This document shows, piece after piece, positions 1-10,300 of a stretch of 60,716 bases of DNA. The stretch is from Pseudomonadota bacterium (GTDB lineage: Bacteria; Pseudomonadota; Gammaproteobacteria; Burkholderiales; Ferrovaceae): assembly GCA_021805725.1 (NCBI GenBank), contig JAJZEH010000042.1, forward strand, positions 1 through 60,716, in the 5' to 3' direction. The position numbers and the translations under genes are program-made. The notes below the pieces were generated by a model. That model saw only the letters and a list, made by a program, of their open reading frames with translations, was not told where the DNA came from and made no database searches. Position 1 is the stretch's first letter. Each line of letters begins with the position of its first letter.

Positions 1-616
1 ATGACCCCGCAGTCTCACCAGGCTTCAAAGTTGCATTTACAATGATCCCTGGCATATCTGAAAGCAGCAATAGCGTGCTATCAAGAGCGCCCTGATTGAT
101 ATTTTGGCCGCTAACTAATGGTGAAAGCGTCGCATCAAGTAACTGTACGTTGATATGGCTACCGTTATTGAGATTGATTTTGCCATAGCGTGCTTCGATA
201 ACTTCCAACACAACCACACCGTCCTGGATTACTTGTGCCGGAATAATGGCCCGCGCAAGTGGATACCCATGGCTGCGGTAGTAATCCGTAATGCGACTGG
301 CCAGTTCAAGCAACTGGGAAAGATCCAGATTTTTTCCCTCCGCATCGATTACCAATGCATGCAAGGTTTCTGAATCGAATAAGGTGTTTCCTGATATATG
401 GATGGACTTAACCAGAAAGGGCTTGCTTGGTAGGGATTTCCCCCTGAGCTCCTGTTCAATCGTCAGTCCCGTTCCGCCGGATGGCTGGGGAGGTGCCGGA
501 GCCGACTGAATTTGCTGCAGTATCGTTCCGCCCCCAGGCGCCGCAGCCCCGGTTGAGTATGCGGCACTTGGAGCGAGGAAAACAATCAGCCCTAACAGTT
601 TCCACCAAAACCCCAT
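1..616 (-). CDS. TpsB-family outer-membrane transporter of two-partner secretion (ShlB/FhaC/HecB type), 3' part outside window
   Basis: Reading the minus strand from the ATG at 616 gives an open frame of 205 codons that runs off the window edge. It begins MGFWWKLLGLIVFLAPSAAY, a typical signal peptide. A Pro/Gly-rich linker follows, then a POTRA-like segment containing VKSIHISGNTLFDSETL and ITDYYRSHGYPLARAIIPAQ, which is the usual N-terminal half of FhaC/ShlB transporters; the beta-barrel would lie outside. Only 4 bp separate it from the stop of the TpsA-like exoprotein gene at 621, so the two are almost certainly one operon and this protein should export that partner across the outer membrane. 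The exoprotein gene comes first here, whereas the transporter gene often precedes its substrate. The frame is easy to miss because it has no stop inside the window. Confidence 0.85.
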   Translation of the reverse strand, partial: MGFWWKLLGLIVFLAPSAAYSTGAAAPGGGTILQQIQSAPAPPQPSGGTGLTIEQELRGKSLPSKPFLVKSIHISGNTLFDSETLHALVIDAEGKNLDLSQLLELASRITDYYRSHGYPLARAIIPAQVIQDGVVVLEVIEARYGKINLNNGSHINVQLLDATLSPLVSGQNINQGALDSTLLLLSDMPGIIVNATLKPGETAGS

Positions 617-620
617 GGGC

Positions 621-3600
621 TCAGCGACTTGTTCCTGTCACAACGTCATAGCCAATCTGTGGACCGACATTGGTGCCATTGGTCGCGGTTACGGTTATCG
701 ATGTTGCAGCCGTACTGCTGCTATCAATCCATGCGACGTTTGTGTTGCTATTGTTACCTACGAGCCCGCCGACAAAATCATTCCCTGTCACCGAATTATG
801 GGTGGCTGAGCTTGTACTGATTGTGCCGCTATTGCTGTTATATCCAACCAAGCCCCCAACATAGTTGCCGCTACCGGAGACTGTGGTAGTGGCGGTTCCG
901 GCAAAACTGTTGCTCACTGCCCCAGAATTGTAGCCAATTAGTCCACCAATGTAGGAGCCTCCTACAACATTTCCAATACTTCCCGAGTTGCTGTTATTGC
1001 AACTTCCGTATTGACTGTCATCTTCTGATCGATTGCTGCTCGATTTGGTGACGACAATACTGGCACCGGTGCCCGCTACGCTGCCGGTTGCAACGCCGTT
1101 TGTCACTGAACCAGTGTTGTAGCCAATCAATCCGCCAATATACGAGTTCCCGTTAACGTTGCCTGAAGCAAAGCTGTTAGTGCCTATCGATCCTCCGTTA
1201 TACCCCACCAGACCACCAATGTTGTTACCAGAGGAACCGCCACCCTGGCTTCTACCGGAATCACTGGAATCACCTGAATCAGTGGAATCACCATAATGCT
1301 GCTGGCTGCCACTATGATCTGATCTGCTGTTACTGGAAGAAGCACTGCCACTTGTAGATGCGATTCCCGTACCGGTGACATTGCCCGAAGCAAAGCTGTT
1401 ACTGCCAATCGATCCGCTGTTGTACCCCACCAGTCCGCCAACGTTATTGGCTGAACCGGTCACATTACCTGAGGTGTAGCTATTGTCTCCAACCGATCCG
1501 CTGTTGAATCCCACCATGCCACCAACATTGTTACCCGAACCGGTGACGTTACCAGAAGCATAACTGTTACTTCCGATCGTTCCCTTGTTGTAACCCACCA
1601 CTCCCCCAATGCTGCTTCCAGTACCATCCACATTGCCAGAAGTGAAACCATTATTCCCGATCGAGCCGCTGTTATAGCCTACCAGCCCGCCAACGTTGCT
1701 GCCTGCCGTATTGCCTGCATTACCATGTTGTCCGCTGCCATCTTCAGATTCATTGCCGCTGCTCATCCTGCTGCTGGAGGCAGCATTGGCGCTGGAACTG
1801 CTTACGTTTCCTGAAGCAAAACTGTTATTGCCAATCGTTCCGCTGTTGTACCCCACCAGCCCGCCGATGTTGCTGCCGGAGCCAGAGACATTCCCTGAGG
1901 CGAAATTGTTGTCACCAATCATTCCGCCATTGAAGCCTACCAGGCCTCCGATGTAAGAACCGGCGGACACATCGTGTGAATCGGTGCTGCCACAACTGCC
2001 GGGTTGGCCGTTGCCCTGAACCAGGGCACTACTGCCGCCTGTTACATCACTGGTAACAACGACATTGCTCAGCAACCCACGGTTGTAACCCACCAATGCG
2101 CCGACATATGAACCCCCGGCAACACTGCCTCCGATAAGGCTTACATTCTGCACTACTGAATTCTTACCGGTATAGCCAAAAAGGCCAACATAAGCAGCCG
2201 ATGGCCTATTGATGGTGAGATTGGTGATGGTGTTTCCCAGCCCATTGAATTCGCCATTAAAGCCGTTGTTCGAATTGCCTATAGGCGAGAATCCTGCACC
2301 ACCAAACCAACTGGACGTTGCAGTAGCATCAATATTGCTACCAAGTGCATAATGCCCCGAGAGATTGGCCTCCATTCCTTGCAAATCCGTCCCGGTAGTA
2401 CTATTAGCAATACCCAGACTGTTAATCACGGTATAAATTGCGCCGCCTATGGAAAGGCTGGGATTTGTCCCCGACAAGGTGATGCTGGAGCCATTACCAA
2501 GCATAAATTTTCCTACACCGCTTGCGGCTTCCGTACCATTTGCAGTGTTGGGATTGATCATGAGGCCAGCCGTATTGCCCGTTGCCGCAATATTGGCATT
2601 GACGTTGACATTATTTGAGGCAACGAGTGTCAAGACAGTATTGGCGCTCCACGAGACTGGGTCATTAACATTCACGTTTCCAGCCCCCGCACTGCTCCCG
2701 CTGCTGCTTTGCAGTATGACGCTGGTTGTTCCGAGATTGGCAGAAAGTGTAGCCCCAGTGGTGTCGCCACCGGTTGCTGCAACCGTGTAATCCTGGGGAT
2801 CAACCAACCAAGTACCCGTTTTACCTTCGGCGGCCTGGGTAGTGACCTTGGCATCGTTCATCACCTTGACGCTGGCAGCCGAAGTTTCGATAAACCCTCC
2901 GTTTCCACCCCTGGGGGCACCCGCATCCAGCGTGCCACCGACAATGACTGTCCCCGCGGTCATTCCACCTAGCAAGGTAATCGTACCGTTGTGATTTTCA
3001 ACAGTATGCGCTTCGATTACGCCCGTATTGTTGACGACACTATTCAGTAATGCATCCTTGGCTCCAGCAGTCATGATGACCTGACCGCCATCGGCGCGGA
3101 GAAGCATATGGTTCTCGGCGAGATTGTTTAGTGTGCTTTGATCCACCTGCAAATGGACAAGACTGCTCCCGTTGAACGTCAGTGTAACGGCGCTCCCAGC
3201 ACCAAGCGCTACCGTGCCTAGCTGGGCAGTAATCAAGCCCTGGTTGCTGACATGGTTTCCAACCAGCGCCACGTACCCACCGCTTGCCGCATTGAGGATT
3301 CCCTGGTTGACGATGCTACCCGTGCCACTGCCGCCAAATATTTTAGCCGCTCCGTTCACAGTTGCCTCGTTGAATTCCAGGGTTGACGCCACCAACCCCC
3401 CCACATTCACCTGGGCACCTTGTCCAAACAGGATGCCGTTTGGATTGATCAGATAGACCTGGCCATTGGCATTGATCTGTCCCAGTATCTGAGTTCCATT
3501 CGTATCGAAGATACGGTTGACAGCAACCGCACTGGTGGAAGGCTGGAGGAAATTCACTGACTCCTGTGGTGCAATGTTAAAACCCTGCCAGTTCAGGGAC

Positions 3601-3797
3601 AGATTCGAACTTGATTGGTGAATGGTGGTCGTGGAACCGGACTGTGAAATGCTGCCTGCGCCGGCAACGATTTGCCCTCCGATTGGCGCTGCCTGTACGG
3701 CGGATGCGGAAGCAACCAAAACTGCCATAATCCAGACATTCAATGCGCCGTCAGGTTTGGCACGGACTACGCGCTTCGTCAGTGAGATAGTTTTCAT
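621..3797 (-). CDS. TpsA-family filamentous-haemagglutinin-like exoprotein with GLUG repeats
   Basis: This is a large secreted exoprotein of about 1058 residues. The N-terminus has a long signal peptide ending near VQAAPIGGQIVAG. It is followed by the two-partner-secretion domain (about residues 35-290), with the motifs NWQGFNIAPQESVNFLQP and NPNGILFGQGAQVNVGGLVAST. From about residue 460 the protein is built of repeated GLUG units (GGLVGYNSGSIGNNSFASGNV and variants), likely stacking as a beta-helix. Several repeats are separated by hydrophilic Ser/Asp/Gly-rich insertions. The start is placed at the ATG at 3797, seven bases after GGGG; a TTG two codons upstream also fits. The transporter gene follows 4 bp downstream. 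Members of this family act as adhesins or contact-dependent toxins; no toxin-like C-terminal domain is visible, so an adhesin or surface-layer role is inferred. Confidence 0.9.
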   Translation of the reverse strand: MKTISLTKRVVRAKPDGALNVWIMAVLVASASAVQAAPIGGQIVAGAGSISQSGSTTTIHQSSSNLSLNWQGFNIAPQESVNFLQPSTSAVAVNRIFDTNGTQILGQINANGQVYLINPNGILFGQGAQVNVGGLVASTLEFNEATVNGAAKIFGGSGTGSIVNQGILNAASGGYVALVGNHVSNQGLITAQLGTVALGAGSAVTLTFNGSSLVHLQVDQSTLNNLAENHMLLRADGGQVIMTAGAKDALLNSVVNNTGVIEAHTVENHNGTITLLGGMTAGTVIVGGTLDAGAPRGGNGGFIETSAASVKVMNDAKVTTQAAEGKTGTWLVDPQDYTVAATGGDTTGATLSANLGTTSVILQSSSGSSAGAGNVNVNDPVSWSANTVLTLVASNNVNVNANIAATGNTAGLMINPNTANGTEAASGVGKFMLGNGSSITLSGTNPSLSIGGAIYTVINSLGIANSTTGTDLQGMEANLSGHYALGSNIDATATSSWFGGAGFSPIGNSNNGFNGEFNGLGNTITNLTINRPSAAYVGLFGYTGKNSVVQNVSLIGGSVAGGSYVGALVGYNRGLLSNVVVTSDVTGGSSALVQGNGQPGSCGSTDSHDVSAGSYIGGLVGFNGGMIGDNNFASGNVSGSGSNIGGLVGYNSGTIGNNSFASGNVSSSSANAASSSRMSSGNESEDGSGQHGNAGNTAGSNVGGLVGYNSGSIGNNGFTSGNVDGTGSSIGGVVGYNKGTIGSNSYASGNVTGSGNNVGGMVGFNSGSVGDNSYTSGNVTGSANNVGGLVGYNSGSIGSNSFASGNVTGTGIASTSGSASSSNSRSDHSGSQQHYGDSTDSGDSSDSGRSQGGGSSGNNIGGLVGYNGGSIGTNSFASGNVNGNSYIGGLIGYNTGSVTNGVATGSVAGTGASIVVTKSSSNRSEDDSQYGSCNNSNSGSIGNVVGGSYIGGLIGYNSGAVSNSFAGTATTTVSGSGNYVGGLVGYNSNSGTISTSSATHNSVTGNDFVGGLVGNNSNTNVAWIDSSSTAATSITVTATNGTNVGPQIGYDVVTGTSR

Positions 3798-3864
3798 GAT
3801 CAATCCCCTAAGTACTACTCATAGTTGAATCGGTACCAAACGGCACCACGATTTTTAGAAGAGT

Positions 3865-3894
3865 AGTGTCATTCTGATACCTCGCACATGTCAA
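3865..3894 (-). promoter_or_regulatory. Candidate sigma-70 promoter for the TpsA gene
   Basis: On the minus strand TTGACA (3894-3889) lies 18 bases before GACACT (3870-3865), about 70 bases upstream of the exoprotein start. The -35 box is perfect and the -10 is weak (3 of 6). Nothing else was recognised in the gap between 3798 and 4030. Confidence 0.35.
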
Positions 3895-4030
3895 CAGTAT
3901 TAAAGGAAACTTCCGGATATTTTTACGCATGGTGTCGTATGACCAACCGTAGATTTCAGCCTTGTCGCCGCAACCTGACAGACAAACTCGTATTTTCCAT
4001 GTAAGCGCTTTTATTACGGACGGTTTTGCT

Positions 4031-5335
4031 TCAGGGCTCCTGCAGGCAAATGCTCAAGCTCGCCAGCGTGGCGTCCACCAAATGCTTAAATTCGGCATCA
4101 CTGATGGTATAGGGGGGCATGAAATACACTGTCGAGCCTATGGGTCGAAGCAGCAGCTCGTGTCGCAATGCGGTGCGATGAAAGACCCTGGAAAAATCGG
4201 CGCGCTCACAAGCCACATCAAAGGCCCAGATCATGCCACGCTGGCGAAAGTTTCGAACCCCAGGATGCGCACGCAACGCCGCAGTCATGGAGGCAAACTG
4301 CGCCTGACGGGACTGATTGACCTCAATGACCCGATCCTCTTCAAAAATGTCCAGCACTGCCAATGCAGCGCGGCAGGCCAGCGCATTGCCGGTATAAGAA
4401 TGGGAATGCAGAAAACCTCGACCCATCTGGTCATCATAAAAAGCCTGGTAAATCTCATCGGTGGTCATCACTACCGAAAGGGGCAGGAAGCCACCCGTAA
4501 TGCCCTTTGACAGGCACAGGAAATCTGGTGTAAAGCCTGATTGTTCATGTGCAAAAAATGTTCCCGTACGGCCAAAGCCCACGGCAATTTCGTCCGCAAT
4601 CAAGTGAACGCGATATTCCTGACACACCTGATAGACCTGGCGCAGGAATTCGGAATCATGGAAAACCATCCCTGCTGCAGCCTGGATCAAGGGCTCAACA
4701 ATAAGCGCCGCAGTCTGCTCATGGTGCCGTTCCAGATGGTGCCTGAGTGCCTCCAGGCTGCGACGCCCTGCCTCCGGACCCAGGCGCGAATCCGGGCTGG
4801 GCAGGATGACGCTATTCCTGATGAGTGGCGCATAGGCCTCGCGAAACAGGGGAACATCCGTGACGCCCAAGGCACCCAGTGTTTCGCCATGGTAGCTGTT
4901 TGCCAGGGCGATGAATCCGGTTTTGGTAGGGCGCCCCTGATTACGCCAGAAATGCGCGCTCATCTTAAGCGCCATTTCGGTGGCGGAGGCGCCATCCGAA
5001 CCATAAAAACAGTGGCCCAGCTGGTGCTTTGTCAGCGCCGACAGACGCTCTGAGAGTTGCACCACGGGCTCATGTGTAAATCCGGCCAACATCACATGCT
5101 CCAACTGGCCCAACTGAGCCTGAAGGGCTGCGACAATGCGGGGATTCAGGTGGCCGAACAGGTTGACCCACCAGGAACTGACGCCATCCAGATAACGCCG
5201 ACCGTCGTAGTCATACAACCATACCCCTTCACCACGCCGAATGGGAATGATTGGAAACGACTCGTGCCATTTCATCTGGGTGCAGGGGTGCCAGACTGCG
5301 GCCTGGCTGCGCTGGAGCAAATCCTGATTGTTCAT
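4031..5335 (-). CDS. bioA: Adenosylmethionine-8-amino-7-oxononanoate aminotransferase
   Basis: BioA moves the amino group of S-adenosylmethionine onto 8-amino-7-oxononanoate to make diaminopelargonate in biotin synthesis, using PLP in the cytoplasm. The 434-residue product has the expected class III aminotransferase features: WHPCTQMK near residue 15, GVSSWWVNLFGHLNP at 51-65, the phosphate-binding YGSDGASATE at 111-120, ADE at 247-249 and the Schiff-base lysine in LSKGITGG (K277). The length is normal for BioA. Its ATG overlaps the bioF stop by 4 bp, so bioF and bioA are translationally coupled. The other biotin genes (bioB, bioC, bioD) are not in this window. Confidence 0.97.
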   Translation of the reverse strand: MNNQDLLQRSQAAVWHPCTQMKWHESFPIIPIRRGEGVWLYDYDGRRYLDGVSSWWVNLFGHLNPRIVAALQAQLGQLEHVMLAGFTHEPVVQLSERLSALTKHQLGHCFYGSDGASATEMALKMSAHFWRNQGRPTKTGFIALANSYHGETLGALGVTDVPLFREAYAPLIRNSVILPSPDSRLGPEAGRRSLEALRHHLERHHEQTAALIVEPLIQAAAGMVFHDSEFLRQVYQVCQEYRVHLIADEIAVGFGRTGTFFAHEQSGFTPDFLCLSKGITGGFLPLSVVMTTDEIYQAFYDDQMGRGFLHSHSYTGNALACRAALAVLDIFEEDRVIEVNQSRQAQFASMTAALRAHPGVRNFRQRGMIWAFDVACERADFSRVFHRTALRHELLLRPIGSTVYFMPPYTISDAEFKHLVDATLASLSICLQEP

Positions 5336-6480
5336 GCCAGGGACCTCAATGCTGACAGCAGCTCATCCACATGTTCCACACCATGATTGGCCGAAAGTGA
5401 AATTCGCAAGCGCGCGGCACCCTCCGGTACCGTCGGCGGGCGAATGGCAGGCACCCAGATGCCACGGTCACGCAGCGCATCGGCAATTCTCGTCACTGTA
5501 AAGTTGTCGCCCAAGACAAGGGGGTGAATCGCGGTCACTGATGGCAGGGCTGTCCAGGGCAAACCCTTCAAGCCATTCTGCAAGCGCGCCCCCAACACGC
5601 GCAGGCAGTCACGCCGGAACTCATCCTGACGGATGCGATTGAGGCTGGCAAGACAAGCCGCTGCCAGAACGGGCGGTGTGCCCGTGGTAAAAATGTAGGT
5701 TCGTGCGCGCTGCATCAGCCATTCGATGACGTCGGCCGAGGCTGCAACAAAGGCGCCATAAACACCGGCAGCCTTACCCAACGTAGCCATGTAGATCACC
5801 CGCGTGGAGCGAATGCCAAGATGAGACAGGGTCCCTTGCCCTTCCTTGCCCAGAACGCCAAACCCATGTGCATCATCCACCAGAACGCGGGCATCATACT
5901 GCTCGGCCAACGCGACAATGGTTTTCAGAGGGGCCACATCGCCATCCATGCTGAACACGGCATCCGTGATGATCCATTTTTCAAAGGCTTTGGATTGCTT
6001 CAGGGCACCTTCCAGCGCTGTCATGTCTCCATGCGCGTAGATGTTGACGTCACCCGCCCGCGAGAGGCGAATGCCGTCAATCAGACAGGCATGGTTCAAC
6101 GCATCGGAAAACACGGCAGCGCCTGCATCCACCAACGCAGGGATTATGCCAAGGTTGGCCATGTAACCGGTAGAGAAATGCAGTACACGTTCATACCCCA
6201 GCCACTGCGCCAACTCGGTTTCCAGGGTGGCCACAGGCTCGCTATGGCCGCTGATCAAGGCTGAAGCCCCAGAGCCAAGGCCAAAGCGATCCAGGGCCCG
6301 ATGGGCCGCCAAGGCGAGATCGGGGTGGTTGGCAAGCCCCAGGTAATCATTGGACGCAAAGGCCAGTAATTTCTGTCCGTTCACTGTCAAGACGGCCTCC
6401 TGGGACCCTTCAACAGTGCGGCGCTGGCGTAACAGCCCCTGTTCGCGAAGGTCGCGCAATTTGTCATCAAAGGAGTTCAT
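5332..6480 (-). CDS. bioF: 8-amino-7-oxononanoate synthase
   Basis: BioF condenses pimeloyl-ACP (or pimeloyl-CoA) with alanine in a PLP-dependent decarboxylating reaction, the step before BioA. The 382-residue protein shows FASNDYLGLA (41-50), GASALISGHS (71-80), DDAHGFGVLG (202-211) and the PLP lysine in MATLGKAAG (K236). The start is set at ATG 6480 (MNSFDDKLRDLREQG); an in-frame extension to 6522 adds 14 residues that do not resemble the family. No Shine-Dalgarno sequence precedes this ATG, and a perfect TATAAT ends seven bases before it, so the message may be leaderless. It overlaps bioA by 4 bp. Confidence 0.96.
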   Translation of the reverse strand: MNSFDDKLRDLREQGLLRQRRTVEGSQEAVLTVNGQKLLAFASNDYLGLANHPDLALAAHRALDRFGLGSGASALISGHSEPVATLETELAQWLGYERVLHFSTGYMANLGIIPALVDAGAAVFSDALNHACLIDGIRLSRAGDVNIYAHGDMTALEGALKQSKAFEKWIITDAVFSMDGDVAPLKTIVALAEQYDARVLVDDAHGFGVLGKEGQGTLSHLGIRSTRVIYMATLGKAAGVYGAFVAASADVIEWLMQRARTYIFTTGTPPVLAAACLASLNRIRQDEFRRDCLRVLGARLQNGLKGLPWTALPSVTAIHPLVLGDNFTVTRIADALRDRGIWVPAIRPPTVPEGAARLRISLSANHGVEHVDELLSALRSLA

Positions 6481-6486
6481 TACAAG

Positions 6487-6532
6487 ATTATAACCATGCG
6501 GTCTTTTGCGGCAGGGCAGCAAAGACTATAAT
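6487..6532. promoter_or_regulatory. Divergent promoter region between bioF and the ferredoxin-NADP reductase gene
   Basis: Two perfect TATAAT boxes lie back to back: 6492-6487 on the minus strand facing bioF, and 6527-6532 on the plus strand facing the reductase gene. The -35 boxes are weak in both directions. The bioF box is so close to the ATG that transcription would begin at or next to the start codon. The reductase leader would be about 30 bases. Confidence 0.5.
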
Positions 6533-6568
6533 TCAACGATTTGGATCACTAGCGGTTGATACGACACC

Positions 6569-7345
6569 ATGGCAGCCATAGGTACGGAAAAAGTGCTTTC
6601 AGTTCATCACTGGAATGAAACCCTGTTTAGCTTCACCACCACGCGCGATCCTGGTTTGCGCTTCGAAAACGGTCATTTTGTCATGATTGGACTTGAGGCA
6701 GAGGGCAAGCCGTTGATGCGCGCTTACAGCATTGCCAGCGCCAATTACGAGGAACACCTGGAGTTTCTCAGTATCAAGGTCCAGAACGGTCCGCTCACGT
6801 CCCGACTTCAGCACATCCAGGTGGGCGATGACATTCTTGTCAGCCGCAAGCCCGTAGGTACGCTGGTTACCCATGATCTACTGCCGGGAAAGCATGTGTA
6901 CCTGTTTGCCACCGGCACAGGACTTGCCCCTTTCATGAGCATCATCAAGGATCCCGAAACCTACGAAAAGTTTGAAAAAGTGATCCTGGTGCATGGCGTG
7001 AGGCAAGTCTCTGAACTAGCCTACCGGGAATTCATCCAGCATGAATTGCCCAACAACGAATATTTTGGCGATGAAGTTCGCCAAAAGCTGATTTATTATC
7101 CCACGGTGACCCGCGAGGAATTCGAAACCACCGGACGAATCACCACGCTGATCGAGACCGGGCAGTTGTTTTCCGACATCGGACTGAAGCCCCTGGATCC
7201 GGCTGTGGACCGCGCCATGATCTGCGGCAGTCCGGGTATGCTCAAGGACATCTCCGCCCTGCTCGATGCGCGCGGTTTTGAGATTTCAGGCGGCGTTGGA
7301 GAGCCTGGCGACTACGTCATCGAACGCGCCTTCGTCGAGAAATAG
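6569..7345 (+). CDS. fpr: Ferredoxin--NADP+ reductase
   Basis: This FAD-dependent enzyme passes electrons between NADPH and ferredoxin or flavodoxin. The 258-residue protein has the bacterial subclass layout: the FAD-binding motif RAYSIAS (residues 51-57), the loop SIKVQNGPLTSRLQ, the NADP-binding segment FATGTGLAPFMSII, and the second NADP region ICGSPGMLKD with a C-terminal tail ending in FVEK. It is transcribed alone from its own TATAAT and its stop lies 8 bp from the convergent RND pump gene. There is no clear ribosome-binding site before the ATG. Members of this family support iron-sulfur enzymes and oxidative-stress repair; the adjacent biotin genes may be coincidental. Confidence 0.93.
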   Translation: MAAIGTEKVLSVHHWNETLFSFTTTRDPGLRFENGHFVMIGLEAEGKPLMRAYSIASANYEEHLEFLSIKVQNGPLTSRLQHIQVGDDILVSRKPVGTLVTHDLLPGKHVYLFATGTGLAPFMSIIKDPETYEKFEKVILVHGVRQVSELAYREFIQHELPNNEYFGDEVRQKLIYYPTVTREEFETTGRITTLIETGQLFSDIGLKPLDPAVDRAMICGSPGMLKDISALLDARGFEISGGVGEPGDYVIERAFVEK

Positions 7346-7353
7346 CGCCAGCA

Positions 7354-10300
7354 TTACGCAGTTTCCTCGTGTGGCGTCGGTGACGGCGCTGTCGAGCGAT
7401 TTCCACCCATGGCGGCATACATGGCCGGCACCACGAACAGGGTAAACAGGGTGCCGATGGACAGTCCGGTAAAGATGACCAAACCCATGGACCGCCGACC
7501 CGCCGCTCCCGCGCCCGATGCCAGGACCAGGGGCAACACGCCAAGTACCATGGCCGCAGTGGTCATCAGAATGGGCCGCAGACGCACTGAAGCCGCTTCC
7601 ACCACCGCCTCAAGCCTGCTCTTGCCGGCAAGCTGCAGCTGATTGGCAAATTGCACGATCAGGATGCCATGCTTGCTGATCAGCCCCATCAGGGTGACGA
7701 GCCCAACCTGAGTGTAGATATTGAGTGTCGCTACACCCAGGTTGATGAAGATCAGCGCGCCAAAAAGCGCCATGGGCACTGACACCAGAATCACCACGGG
7801 ATCGCGAAAGCTTTCGAACAGCGCAGCCAGCACCAGGAACACCATCAGTACTGCAAACAGCAGGGTCACCACAAAGCCACCCGACTCCTTCATGTATTGG
7901 CGCGAAGCTCCGGAGTAGTCTATACCATAGCCCACTGGCGCAACTTCTTGCGTGGTCTTCTTCAGAAACTCCAGGACATCCGCCTGGGAAACCAGGGGTG
8001 TTGCCACCCCGGCTATGGTCGTGGCATTAAGTTGTTGGAAATGGCTCACGGTCTCGGGCACTATACGCCGCTCCAGGGTGCTGACCGTGCCTGCCGTCAT
8101 GAGCGCGCCTGATGCGGTTTTGAGATGGTAATCCAGCACCTGATCCGGATTAAGGCGGTCCACCTGCTGCACCTGAGGAATGACCTTATAGGATCGGCCA
8201 CCCATGGAAAAATAATTGACGTAACCGCCGCCCAGAGCCCCACTGAGCGTGGAGCCAATGTCCTGTTGGGTCATCCCCATGGCGCTTGCCATATCGCGAT
8301 CCACCTTGACGGTGGTCTGTGGCTTGTCGATCTTGAGGTCGGCATCCACAAAAAAGAACATACCACTATGCCGGGCCTTGTCCAGAATCTTCTGGGTCAC
8401 CTCATTGAGGTTTTGAAAGGGCTCAGTTGTATTGATGACAAACTGCACCGGAAGTCCCTGCGTCCCCGGCAATGGTGGAAACTGGAAGGCTGCCACACGC
8501 GCACCGGGCAAAGCGGCCCATTTATTCTGAAGGTCCTTCTGCAACTCATCCGCCGAGCGGTGACGCTGGTCCCAGGGTTTGAAAACGGTGCCACCCAAAC
8601 CCTGATTCAGGACGGGTGAACCGGTAATCTGGAACATCTGTGCGTATTCCGGTTCTGATTTGGCTATGGAGTACAGCGTTTGCGCATAGGTTTGCATTTC
8701 ATCCGCGGTTGCATTGGCAGGCCCCGTCATGGAATACAGCACAATACCCTGGTCCTCTGGTGGGGCAAGCTCTTTCGCAGAGGTCATGAACAGGTAAACG
8801 GTGGTGAGCAACAGCAAGCCACCCATCGCCACCAGCACCGTTCCGGTTTGCAAGGCGCTGGTCAGGGTCTTTTGATAGCGTCGATGCAGCGCATCGAAAG
8901 TGCGGTCCAGAAACGCCACAAAGGCGTGTTCGTGCTCATCGGTCTTGAAAAAACGCGCGCACATCATGGGAGAGAGGGTGAGCGCAACGATGCCAGAGAC
9001 CGTAACGGCACCGGCCAGGGTAAAGGCAAACTCGGTGAACAGCGCGCCTGTCAGGCCCCCTTGAAACCCGATGGGGATGTAAACGGCGATCAGAACGACG
9101 GTCATGGCAAGGATCGGCCCGCCCAATTCGCGTGCTGCCAGGAGTGCCGCCTCCAGGGGAGATTTGCCCTCCTCCTTCATATGGCGATCCACGTTTTCAA
9201 CCACAATGATGGCATCGTCCACAACCAGGCCAATCGCAAGCACCAGGGCCAGCAAGGTGAGCAAGTTGATGGAATAACCCAGCATCAGCATGATGAGGAA
9301 AGTGCCGATCAGCGACAACGGCATCGCGATCACAGGAACCACAACTGCACGCAGGCTGCCCAGGAAGAGAAAAATCACCGCGGTGACGATGAGCAGCGCT
9401 TCCAGCAGCGTCTTGGCCACTTCCTTGATGGAGGAATTGATGTACTCCGTGGAATCGTAGACAATTTGCCCCGTCAACCCCGTCGGCAATTTTGCCTGCA
9501 GGGATGGAAAGGCGGCGCGTACCCGATCGGCCACTTCCAGCACGTTGGCTCCCGGAGCCACCTTGATTCCAATGAATACGGATTTCTGGCCGTCAAAGGC
9601 CACGTTGAAATCGTAACTTTCTGCACCCAGCGTCACGTTGGCCACATCCTCCAGGCGCACCAGCGTGTTGCCCTTCTGACGGACCACCAACTGCTTGAAT
9701 TCTTCAACGCTATGCAGATCGGTTCCCGAGGTGAGGTCCACACTGACCGCCTGGCCCTTGCTGGAACCTATCCCTGCGAGATAGTTATTGGCAGCCAGGG
9801 CATTGCTCACGTCCGCCGCCGTCACGCCGAACGCTGCCATCCGGGCTTCATCCAGCCAGGCACGAAGTGCAAAATTGCGCGCACCCAGAATTTCGGCTGT
9901 CTGTACACCGTCCAGGGAATCCAGCTTGGGCTTGACTTCACGCAGGAGAAAATCGGTCACATTGTTGGTGGGCAAGACCTTGCTGTAGAACCCCATGTAC
10001 ATGGAGTCGATGGTCTGGCCAATCTGAACGGTCAACACGGGCTGCTGCGCCTGGGCAGGCAGCTGGTTGCGAACCGAACTGACCTGGGTGTTGATCTCCG
10101 TCAGTGCCTTGTTGGCATCATAGTTAAGACGGAGAGTGGCCGTAATGATGGAAACGCCCATCAGGCTATTGGAGGATAGATAATCGATCCCCTGCGCCTG
10201 AGCAATGGCGGACTCCAGTGGCTGCGTAATAAACCCGGCCACTGTCTGGGCATCTGCGCCGTAGTAATTGGTGGTGATGGTGACTACGGCGTTCTGGGTG

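Noticed and set aside
8680..10179. Plus-strand ORF of 499 codons
   Set aside because: It is antisense to the RND permease gene; its His/Gln/Arg-rich composition is typical of a reading shadow of a GC-rich gene.
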